From NCBI GenBank assembly GCA_036525535.1, contig DATDAH010000268.1, positions 1 to 28,063 of the forward strand: a stretch of 28,063 nt of DNA, read 5' to 3'. Of this stretch, positions 14,311 to 20,912 are shown in pieces. Each line of letters opens with the position of its first letter. Within the stretch, counting starts at the first letter, position 1. The notes under the pieces are model-generated. The model made no database searches. It had not been told where the DNA came from and saw only the letters and a list, made by a program, of their open reading frames with translations. The position numbers were made by a program, and so were the translations under genes. The stretch comes from DATDAH01 sp036525535. GTDB lineage: Bacteria > Actinomycetota > Acidimicrobiia > Acidimicrobiales > DATDAH01.

Positions 14311-15207
14311 TCAGTACCCGTAGCGCCGGCGCAGGGGCCAGGTCAGCGCGCTGACCGTGCGGCGGTCGGGGGCCGACAGGCTGCTGCGCCACTCGTCGTC
14401 GGCGCGGATCGTCATCTCGCTCCCCCCGAAGCGGGTGGGGTTGCCGGCCAGCGTGTGGCCATCGCCCACATGGAGCGTTCGACCGTCGAGCACCCCCGTC
14501 AAGTCGACGTCGCGGCCCACGAAGCGGCCGATGGCGGTCAGGCCGGCGGCCGGGTCGGCGGTGAAGTCCTCGTAGCGCAGGGTCATCCGGGGACCGGGCG
14601 AGAGGCGGCTGGCCAGACCGGCCACGAGGTTGCGGCTGGTCCAGCTCAGGCCGGAGTGCCAAGCGGGATAGCGGTCCATCTCCCGGGGCTGCTCGAGGTC
14701 GTGGTGGGCCTTGGTGCGTTGCCAGGACCAGGCCACGGCCCGAGGGTCCCGCACCAGCAGCAGCGAGAACGGCGCGATGGCGTCGACCCGGCCGAGGACG
14801 CCCGGGTCGGTCGGCCACTTGGAGGAGTCCACGATCACCTCGGCACCGGTCACCTCGGTCACGGCGTCGATCAGGCGAGAGGTCGCCGCCGACCACCGTT
14901 CGAACGCGGTCCAGCCCCGGGTCCGGCCGGCCACGAGCCGGGGGGCGACGCGCCAGCGGAACACGGTCTCGCTGTCCCGGGCGAGGGCTTCGGCGTCGAG
15001 GTCGGCGAGCCGACCGGCCACCGCGCCCCAGACCGGGCAGGCGGTGATCCGCTCCCCGCAGGCGCAGCGCCGGTCCTCGACCAGGCCCCGCCGCCAGAAG
15101 AAGCGCAGCTCCCCTGCGGCGAAGACCCCGTCCAGCCCGCCGAGGGCCATCGAGAGGAGGGTCGAGCCGGATCGTCCCTTGCCCAGGAGGTAGAGCACGT
15201 CGGTCAA
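14311..15207 (-). CDS. Second sulfotransferase family protein, with a cysteine-rich loop
   Basis: A 298-residue PAPS-dependent sulfotransferase. The 5' loop is 'LLGKGRSGSTLLSMALG' (7-23) and the 3'-phosphate motif is 'LVRDPRAVAWSWQR' (151-164). 'MTLRYEDFTADP' is the core strand. Residues 45-60 hold 'EDRRCACGERITACPVW' with Cys48, Cys50 and Cys57, a Cys pattern seen in a subset of bacterial sulfotransferases, function unknown. It shows little obvious similarity to the first sulfotransferase beyond the PAPS motifs, so the two probably act on different positions. The start is TTG at 15205-15207, overlapping the TGA of the flippase-like gene (TTGA), an arrangement that usually means translational coupling. 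Confidence 0.85.
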   Translation of the reverse strand: MTDVLYLLGKGRSGSTLLSMALGGLDGVFAAGELRFFWRRGLVEDRRCACGERITACPVWGAVAGRLADLDAEALARDSETVFRWRVAPRLVAGRTRGWTAFERWSAATSRLIDAVTEVTGAEVIVDSSKWPTDPGVLGRVDAIAPFSLLLVRDPRAVAWSWQRTKAHHDLEQPREMDRYPAWHSGLSWTSRNLVAGLASRLSPGPRMTLRYEDFTADPAAGLTAIGRFVGRDVDLTGVLDGRTLHVGDGHTLAGNPTRFGGSEMTIRADDEWRSSLSAPDRRTVSALTWPLRRRYGY

Positions 15208-16226
15208 GCGGTCTCGTCCTCGAAGAGGTGCTCGATGGCGGCGTCGGCCTCCGCCTCCTCGTCAGGATCGAGGCCGCCCGTGCCGTCACCGTCTCCGTGG
15301 GGCATGAGCCGGTGGCCGGAGATGGCGAGGGCGATGGCGATGACGGCCATGACCGGGAGCGACACCAGCCGGTCGAGCCCGCTGGCCAGAACCCCGCTCG
15401 CGGCTGTGTCGCCCACCAGTCGAGCCAGGCCCCCCGAGATGACCTCGCGGACGCCGAGCCCCGCCGGGAAGAAGCCGAGGGCCGAGGCCAGGACGACGGC
15501 CACCGGAAGCACCATGGCTCCCTGGAAGGAGCCGCCGATGTCGAAGCCGATCATGACGAACCAGAACAGGACCCCCCGGATGGCGACCATGAGGACCTCG
15601 ACCAGCAGGAGGACGGCGCTGCGGCGGACCGCCTCCCCGGTGTGGGGGGCATCGCCCCTGCGGGCCACGATCGACCGCACCGCGACGTAGCCGAGGGCGC
15701 AGATCACGACGCCCCCGGCCAAGAAGCCCACGGCGATGAGGAGGTGGAACGGCACCAGGACGACGCCACCCACCAGGAGCGCGCCACCCATCCAGAAGAG
15801 GGCCGTGGCCATCGTGACCGACGCGGCCTTCCCGTAGGTGGAGCCCGCCCGCTTGAGGGCCTGCATGCGGACCAGGGCCGCCCCCGGGATCGGCAACAGG
15901 TTGGCGGCCCGGGCGTAGAGGGCGATGGGCAGGGCCTCCCGCAGCCGAACCTGGTGGCCGAGCACCGCGGCGGATGCCGTGTACTCCACCGCGCTCAGGA
16001 CGATCAGCGTCGGGATTCCCAGCAGGGCGGTGACGAGGATGGCCCACCAGACGAGCTCGTGCTCTCCCTCCGGCAGCCCGTTCAGGCTCAGCACCATCGC
16101 GATGGCGAAGACGACGGCCGACGCCACCAGCGAGATCCGGCGGCCCCGTGGTGACTCGGTGCGGGCCGAGAGCCGGTCGAGGAGGTGGGCGACGCGTCGG
16201 AGCAGGTGCTGCAGGCGGTCCAGCAT
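15204..16226 (-). CDS. Flippase-like membrane protein (LPG_synthase_TM/UPF0104 type)
   Basis: A 340-residue integral membrane protein with about eight hydrophobic helices. The first helix follows 'SPRGRRISLV' and the last precedes 'GHRLMPHGDGD'. The acidic tail 'DPDEEAEADAAIEHLFEDE' is cytoplasmic by the positive-inside rule. 'LYARAANLLPIPGAALVRM' and 'ASALGFFPAGLGVREVISG' are the two hallmark segments of this family, which includes the MprF flippase domain and AglD-like proteins of glycan pathways. The likely role is moving or handling a lipid-linked intermediate. The ATG at 16224-16226 shares its A with the TGA of the GNAT gene, and the stop overlaps the sulfotransferase TTG, so it is translationally coupled on both sides. 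The upstream extension of the frame to 16550 is a shadow. Confidence 0.85.
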   Translation of the reverse strand: MLDRLQHLLRRVAHLLDRLSARTESPRGRRISLVASAVVFAIAMVLSLNGLPEGEHELVWWAILVTALLGIPTLIVLSAVEYTASAAVLGHQVRLREALPIALYARAANLLPIPGAALVRMQALKRAGSTYGKAASVTMATALFWMGGALLVGGVVLVPFHLLIAVGFLAGGVVICALGYVAVRSIVARRGDAPHTGEAVRRSAVLLLVEVLMVAIRGVLFWFVMIGFDIGGSFQGAMVLPVAVVLASALGFFPAGLGVREVISGGLARLVGDTAASGVLASGLDRLVSLPVMAVIAIALAISGHRLMPHGDGDGTGGLDPDEEAEADAAIEHLFEDETA

Positions 16227-16747
16227 CAGAGACGGGCGAACGGCTCGGCGTAGGCGAATGGGCCGGCCACCACCGCCGACGGGTCCAGGACCCGGACTTG
16301 GAAGTACGCGCCCCAGGAGGGATCGGGGGCCTCGACCCCCGCGTCGGCCGCCGGCCCGAAGCCGAGCGGCCCGTAGAAGGCGGGGTCGCCGAGCAGCGCG
16401 ACCAATGTCTCGTCGCGCGCCTCGGCGACGGCGACGACGGCATGGACCAGGGCCGACCCGATCCCGGTGCCCTGGTGCTCGGGGAGGACCCCGATCGGCC
16501 CGAGCCCCAGCGCCGGCCGACGGTCGGCCCCGACCGTGCCCCGGGTGCACACGACGTGGCCGACCACTTCGCCGTCCACCTCGGCGACGACGGAGAGCTC
16601 CGGTATCCAGCCGTCGTCCCGGCGGAGCTCGTCCAGGAGACCGGCCTCGACCGGCTCCTCACCTTCGGCGGCCGCCGCCGCGAAGGCCGCCACCTGCACG
16701 GCCCGGGCCGCGGCGGTGTCGCCGGGGCGCTCCCGACGGATGATCAC
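16226..16747 (-). CDS. GNAT-family N-acetyltransferase
   Basis: A 173-residue acetyltransferase. The acetyl-CoA pyrophosphate loop is 'GPIGVLPEHQGTGIGSAL' (83-100), with the Q-x-x-G-x-G motif at 92-97. 'FYGPLGFGPA' near the C-terminus is typical of YhbS-like members. It acetylates an amine; the substrate is unknown. In this operon it could modify an amino sugar, but small-molecule or protein targets are equally possible. The GTG at 16745-16747 overlaps the TGA of the thioesterase (GTGA). Confidence 0.87.
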   Translation of the reverse strand: MIIRRERPGDTAAARAVQVAAFAAAAAEGEEPVEAGLLDELRRDDGWIPELSVVAEVDGEVVGHVVCTRGTVGADRRPALGLGPIGVLPEHQGTGIGSALVHAVVAVAEARDETLVALLGDPAFYGPLGFGPAADAGVEAPDPSWGAYFQVRVLDPSAVVAGPFAYAEPFARL

Positions 16748-17178
16748 GCCGGCCGCTCCCCCTCGAGGGCGGCCCGCAGCCCGTCGGACAGCGGCACCCG
16801 CTCGCCCTTCCGGTGCTGGACGTGCACGGTCTCACCGGTGGCCAGGCACTGATCGCCCATGAACACGCCTTGACCGACGGTGAACGACGACTCACCGATG
16901 TCGATGACCGTCGTCCCGATCTCGACCTGGCCGGGGTAGGTCCCGCGGCCGAGGTACTCGATGGCCACCCGACGCACGGTGAAGTTGTCGCCCTTGGCCT
17001 TGTGGGCGATCACCCGCTCGATGATCAGCTCCGTCCGGGCGTTCTCCAGGTACCCGGCGTAGGCCACGTTGTTGATGTGGCGCATGCCGTCCTGGTCGCC
17101 CCACCGCACCTTGTCCCGACTCCAGTGCCCGTAGAGCGCCCGATCCGTGAGATCCACCGGCTCAGTCTGGCCCGTCAC
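16744..17178 (-). CDS. Acyl-CoA thioesterase, 4HBT hotdog fold
   Basis: A 144-residue single hotdog-domain protein. 'VRWGDQDGMRHINNVAYAGY' (24-43) is the 4-hydroxybenzoyl-CoA-thioesterase signature, with Asp28 or Asp30 in the catalytic region and the His-x-Asn-Asn block. It hydrolyses an acyl-CoA or acyl-carrier thioester in the cytoplasm. It heads the operon thioesterase-GNAT-flippase-sulfotransferase, an unusual combination if the operon is only about glycans; an acylated glycolipid product would reconcile it (speculation). The start is GTG at 17176-17178. GGGAGG lies immediately upstream, closer than usual for a Shine-Dalgarno, so the exact start is not certain. Confidence 0.85.
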   Translation of the reverse strand: MTGQTEPVDLTDRALYGHWSRDKVRWGDQDGMRHINNVAYAGYLENARTELIIERVIAHKAKGDNFTVRRVAIEYLGRGTYPGQVEIGTTVIDIGESSFTVGQGVFMGDQCLATGETVHVQHRKGERVPLSDGLRAALEGERPA

Positions 17179-17185
17179 CCTCCCG

Positions 17186-17207
17186 CTTCTGGCACCTCAG
17201 CACGCTC
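17186..17207. repeat. Intergenic copy 1 of a tctggcacct-cgctc motif
   Basis: In the 73-nt divergent gap between the thioesterase and PhyH genes. Tctggcacct is followed after a few bases by cgctc. The same 10-mer plus cgctc occurs in the gap at 23444-23460. Only these two copies were noticed. Confidence 0.3.
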
Positions 17208-17251
17208 CGGGGCGGTTCGACGAGTTGGCCGGGCGGTGACACGCTGACCGA

Positions 17252-18043
17252 GTGCCCACCCCGCACGCCTTGAACGACGGCTTCACGTGGACCGACCACG
17301 CCGGTCCCTTCCGGGTCGTCACCCAGGAACAGGCCCGGTCCTACGACGAGCAGGGGTTCTTCGTGTTCGAGGACGCCCTCGACACCGACACCCTCGGCCA
17401 GGTCCTGGCCCAGATCGACCCGATCGAGGCCGAGGTCGAAGCCGCCCTCGTCGAGAGCACCGAGGACGGCCGGCTCTTCATCTACCGGGCCGGTGAGATC
17501 ACGTTCACGACCCACCTCGTGACCCGCTCCGCGGTACTGCGCGACCTCGTGACGGCACCCCCGCTGCGGGACCTGGCCGCCGACCTGCTCGGGCCGGCCG
17601 TCCGCCTCTACTGGGACCAAGCCGTCTACAAGAAGCCGGGGACCGACTCGCCGTTTCCGTGGCACCAGGACAACGGCTACACGTTCGTGCGCCCGCAGCA
17701 GTATCTGACCTGCTGGATCGCCCTCACCGACGTCGACGAGGACAACGGCTGCCCCTGGGTCGTCCCCGGCCTGCACCGGCAGGGCACCCTGGCCCACCAC
17801 CCCAGCGAGCTCGGCCACGTCTGCCTCGACGAGGCGCCCGACGCCGTACCCGTCACCGCCCGAGCCGGCTCCGTGGTGGTCTTCTCGTCGCTCACGCCTC
17901 ACCGCACGGGTCCCAACCGGACCGAGACCGTACGCAAGGCCTACATCGTCCAGTACGCCCCCGACGGCGCCCAGACCTTCGACGAGCGGGGTCGGGTCGC
18001 CGCCCGCTGCGACCTCCCCGACCGCCAGTTCCTGGTGACGTAG
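17252..18043 (+). CDS. Phytanoyl-CoA dioxygenase (PhyH) family Fe(II)/2-oxoglutarate oxygenase
   Basis: A 263-residue double-stranded beta-helix dioxygenase. The iron ligands are His138 and Asp140 in 'PFPWHQDNGYTFV' and His217 in 'SSLTPHRTGPNRT'. An Arg in the following 'NRTETVRKAY' should bind 2-oxoglutarate. 'CWIALTDVDEDNGCPWVVPG' is also characteristic. Members hydroxylate or halogenate carbon chains of lipids and secondary metabolites; the substrate here is unknown. The start is GTG at 17252, with CACGCT 6 nt upstream as a weak -10-like hexamer. The gene lies 30 nt before the carbonic anhydrase on the same strand. Confidence 0.87.
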   Translation: MPTPHALNDGFTWTDHAGPFRVVTQEQARSYDEQGFFVFEDALDTDTLGQVLAQIDPIEAEVEAALVESTEDGRLFIYRAGEITFTTHLVTRSAVLRDLVTAPPLRDLAADLLGPAVRLYWDQAVYKKPGTDSPFPWHQDNGYTFVRPQQYLTCWIALTDVDEDNGCPWVVPGLHRQGTLAHHPSELGHVCLDEAPDAVPVTARAGSVVVFSSLTPHRTGPNRTETVRKAYIVQYAPDGAQTFDERGRVAARCDLPDRQFLVT

Positions 18044-18060
18044 GCCGCGTCCCTCACCGT

Positions 18061-18066
18061 TACCGT
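18061..18066 (+). promoter_or_regulatory. Probable -10 (TACCGT) of the carbonic anhydrase gene
   Basis: TACCGT, 7 nt, GTG at 18074. It fits TANNNT and cannot serve as a Shine-Dalgarno. It falls in the 30-nt gap after the PhyH gene, so the carbonic anhydrase may have its own leaderless transcript. Confidence 0.38.
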
Positions 18067-18073
18067 CCCGTTC

Positions 18074-18574
18074 GTGACGGGACCGTTCGACGATCTCCTC
18101 GAAGCCAACCAGCGGAACCAGGGGTCCTTCGCCTTGGGCGGGCTCACCGGCCGGCCCCGGCGCCACCTCGCCGTCCTGGCCTGCATGGACACCCGCATCG
18201 ACCCCCTCGCCGTGCTCGGCCTCGAGCCGGGCGACGCCAAGATCCTGCGCAACGCCGGCGCCCGCGTGACCGACGATGTCGTGCGCTCGCTGGCCGTCGT
18301 CGTCGCCAACCTGGGCGTCAACCGGGTCGCGGTGATCGCCCACACGGACTGCGCCATGGCGAAGCTCACCGCCGACGAGCTCCGGGCCCGGGTCCGCGCC
18401 GCCAGCGGCACCGACGCCGCCGACGACTGGGATCCGCTGGCCACCCCCGACCAGGCGGAGGCACTCCGCGCCGACCTGGCCCGCCTGTCATCGGATCCCC
18501 TGCTCCCCGACGACCTGGTCGTCGGCGCCTTCATCTACGACGTGGCGACCGGCGCCCTCAACCCGCTGGATTGA
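18074..18574 (+). CDS. Beta-class carbonic anhydrase (Rv1284-like)
   Basis: A 166-residue protein. Zinc ligands are Cys37, His90 and Cys93. Cys37-x-Asp39-x-Arg41 ('ACMDTRIDP') is the catalytic Asp-Arg dyad, and 'HTDCAM' (90-95) replaces the more usual HTDCGM. Size and sequence ('NAGARVTDDVVRSLAV', 'FIYDVATGALN' at the C-terminus) resemble mycobacterial Rv1284, a small beta-carbonic anhydrase. It interconverts CO2 and bicarbonate in the cytoplasm. The start is GTG at 18074. Its last 17 nt overlap the end of the convergent alpha/beta hydrolase gene. Confidence 0.9.
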   Translation: MTGPFDDLLEANQRNQGSFALGGLTGRPRRHLAVLACMDTRIDPLAVLGLEPGDAKILRNAGARVTDDVVRSLAVVVANLGVNRVAVIAHTDCAMAKLTADELRARVRAASGTDAADDWDPLATPDQAEALRADLARLSSDPLLPDDLVVGAFIYDVATGALNPLD

Positions 18575-19274
18575 ACGGGGCGACCAGCAGGTCGGCCAGC
18601 GCGGCCGGTTGGGCCAGCATCGGCGAGTGCGAGCTGTCGAGGACGTCCGCCTCGATGCCGAGGAGCTCCCGAGCGCTGCGCACCTGCCAGTCGGGGTCGA
18701 GGATGCGGTCGTCGGCGCAAGCCACGTAGCGCATGGGCACGTCCGGGTAGGCGTCGAGCGGCCACTCCTCCCGGGTCGGTCCCCACTGCTGGAGGCGCAG
18801 CGCGTCCGTGGCGGCGTCGAGCCCCTCCTCGGGGACGTCGTGGTAGAAGGCGGCCACCGCCCCCTCCCGGTCCCACCGGCTGGCCCCGTTCTCCTCGGCC
18901 ACCTGATGGGCCGCCGTCAGCGCCGGGAATCCCTTGCTGAAGGCATCCCTGCCGAGGCCCGCCCCCGCCAGCTCGCCGGGCGCAGGCAGGATGGCGGCGA
19001 CGAAGACCAGTCCGGCCACCGGTCGCCGGGACGGGATGAGCGCGATGGTCAGACCGCCGAGTGAGTGCCCGACCACGATGACCGGCTCGTCGAAGCCCGC
19101 CGCGCCGTCGACCACCGCCTGGGCGTAGTCATCGAGGGTGGCGTCGGGGTCCTCACACGGGAGGTCCACGGCCACCGCCGACTCGCCCCGCGCCGTCAGC
19201 TCGTCGACCAGGGGCTGCCAGCAGGCGCCGGCGTGCCACGCCCCGTGGACGAGGACGAACGGGGCCGTCGTCAG
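18558..19274 (-). CDS. Alpha/beta hydrolase with a probable CTG start
   Basis: A 238-residue cytoplasmic serine hydrolase. Read from CTG the protein begins (M)TTAPFVLVHGAWHAGACW, which is how this family normally starts. The oxyanion segment is VHGAWH (9-14), the nucleophile elbow is 'VVGHSLGGLT', the acidic residue is in 'ACADDRILDPDW' and the His in 'SSHSPMLAQP'. It resembles the salicylate-esterase/hydroxynitrile-lyase-like group; the substrate is unknown. No ATG, GTG or TTG lies between the acyl-CoA ligase reading region and VLVHGAW in this frame. CTG at 19272-19274 overlaps the ligase TGA (CTGA), implying coupling. A frame reaching 19385 exists, but its extra 37 residues are ligase shadow. 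Confidence 0.82.
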   Translation of the reverse strand: MTTAPFVLVHGAWHAGACWQPLVDELTARGESAVAVDLPCEDPDATLDDYAQAVVDGAAGFDEPVIVVGHSLGGLTIALIPSRRPVAGLVFVAAILPAPGELAGAGLGRDAFSKGFPALTAAHQVAEENGASRWDREGAVAAFYHDVPEEGLDAATDALRLQQWGPTREEWPLDAYPDVPMRYVACADDRILDPDWQVRSARELLGIEADVLDSSHSPMLAQPAALADLLVAPFNPAG

Positions 19275-20806
19275 CCCACCTGCTTCTCGCGGCCCTCCCA
19301 GAAGGGGGCGCGGAGCTTGAACTTCTGCAGTTTGCCCGTGGCCGTGCGGGCCAGCTCTTCCCGGAACTGGATCGAGGTCGGGCACTTGTAGTGGGCCAGA
19401 CGCTCACGGCAGTGGGCGATGAGGTGGGCCTCAGAGGCGTCGGCCCCCGGGGTGACGACCACGAGCGCGGTGACCGTCTCACCCCACTTGTCGTCGGGGA
19501 CGCCGATGACGGCGACCTCGGCGACCGCGGGATGGGAGAAGAGCGCGTCTTCCACCTCGATGGACGACACGTTCTCGCCGCCGGAGATGATCACGTCCTT
19601 CTTGCGGTCGGCGATGGCCACGTAGTTCTCGTCGTCGATGGACCCGCCGTCACCGGTGTGGAACCAGCCGTCGACGATGGCGTCGGCCGTGGCGTCGGGC
19701 TGCTCCCAGTAGCCGTCCATCACATGGTTGCCTCGCGCGAGGAGCTCACCTTCGTCGTCGACCCGCATCTGGACGCCCAACGCCGGGGCGCCCGCCCGGC
19801 CCAAGCGCTCGGCCCGCTCGGCCGGGGACAGGGCGTCGTACTCGGCCCGGCCCCGGTTCATGGTGAGCAGCGGCGTGGTCTCGGTCAGGCCGTAGATCTG
19901 GACGAACTCCCAGCCCAGCTCGGTCTCCACCCGTTCGATGGTCCGGGTCGGTGGTGGGGCCCCGGCGACCACGATGCGGGTGCGCCCCGCGCCCGGGATG
20001 GCACCGTCCCACTCGGCGGCGGCGTCGAGGATGGCGGCCACGACGGCCGGGGCGCCGTTGAGCTGGGTGACCCCGTGGGCCTCGACGCGGCGCAGGATCT
20101 CGACGCCGTCGACCTTGCGGATGACGACCTGGGTGCCACCCATGCCCGTGTGGGCGTAGGGCATGCCCCAGCCGTTGCAGTGGAACATCGGCAGGGTGTG
20201 CAGGTAGACGTCCCGATCCGAGACGCCCGCCTGCCAACCGAACGTGGTGGCGTTGAGCCAGATGTTGCGATGGGTGAGCTGGACACCCTTGGGTCGGGCG
20301 GTGGTCCCGCTCGTGTAGTTGATCGTGGCCGTCGCGTCCTCGTCGGGCGTCCACGGTCGGGGCTCGGCGGTGGACGAGAAGAGGGCCTCGTCGCTGTCGT
20401 CACCGATGACGAACCGGTGGGTCGCGGTGACGCCCGCCAAGTCCTCCGCCAACTCGGGGTCCACGATCAGGACCGACGCCCCGCAGTGCTCGACGATGTA
20501 GCCGATCTCGGCGGCGTTGAGCCGAAAGTTGATCGGCACCAGGATCCGGCCCGAGCCGCTGACCCCGTAGAAGGACGTGAACAGACGGGCGGCGTTGTGC
20601 GACACCATCGCCACCCGCTCCCCCACCCCGATCCCGAGGGCGTCGAGCGACGCGGCCTGGGCCCGGGCCCGCTCGGCCACCTGGCGATAGGTCAGCGAGC
20701 CCCAGGAGGGCGCCGGCTGGTCGGGCTCGTCGACGATCCCGACCCGGTCGCCGTAGACCAGCTCGGCCCGCTCCAGGAAGTCGTTGACGGTCAGCGCCAC
20801 CTTCAT
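19271..20806 (-). CDS. Acyl-CoA ligase (AMP-dependent synthetase)
   Basis: A 511-residue ANL-superfamily ligase. The P-loop is 'NYTSGTTARPKGVQLTHRN' (163-181), 'YGLTETTPLL' the A5 region, and 'DGWFHTGDGGSIDDENYVAI' plus 'DRKKDVIISGGENVSSIEVE' the hinge and A8 region. The catalytic Lys is in 'ARTATGKLQKFKLR' near the C-terminus. It activates a carboxylic acid to acyl-AMP and then acyl-CoA. The family includes FadD-type medium- and long-chain enzymes and aromatic or branched acid ligases, and the substrate cannot be chosen. The ATG at 20804-20806 has GGGGGAG 7 nt upstream. A longer frame to 21166 is antisense to the permease. It is co-transcribed with the overlapping hydrolase and divergent from the permease. 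Confidence 0.92.
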   Translation of the reverse strand: MKVALTVNDFLERAELVYGDRVGIVDEPDQPAPSWGSLTYRQVAERARAQAASLDALGIGVGERVAMVSHNAARLFTSFYGVSGSGRILVPINFRLNAAEIGYIVEHCGASVLIVDPELAEDLAGVTATHRFVIGDDSDEALFSSTAEPRPWTPDEDATATINYTSGTTARPKGVQLTHRNIWLNATTFGWQAGVSDRDVYLHTLPMFHCNGWGMPYAHTGMGGTQVVIRKVDGVEILRRVEAHGVTQLNGAPAVVAAILDAAAEWDGAIPGAGRTRIVVAGAPPPTRTIERVETELGWEFVQIYGLTETTPLLTMNRGRAEYDALSPAERAERLGRAGAPALGVQMRVDDEGELLARGNHVMDGYWEQPDATADAIVDGWFHTGDGGSIDDENYVAIADRKKDVIISGGENVSSIEVEDALFSHPAVAEVAVIGVPDDKWGETVTALVVVTPGADASEAHLIAHCRERLAHYKCPTSIQFREELARTATGKLQKFKLRAPFWEGREKQVG

Positions 20807-20912
20807 CGCGGAACTCCCCCGGTTTGCGACGCGGTCAACGTAGCTCGCGTCCGAAGGTGGGTGGTGTCCCCTGAAGCAGTGGTAGGCAGGCACCCTTGCG
20901 GGGGAAGCCACC

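Noticed and set aside
16227..16550. N-terminal extension of the flippase-like frame
   Set aside because: It lies within the GNAT gene in another frame and has the low-complexity composition of a shadow. The ATG at 16226 is coupled to the GNAT stop.
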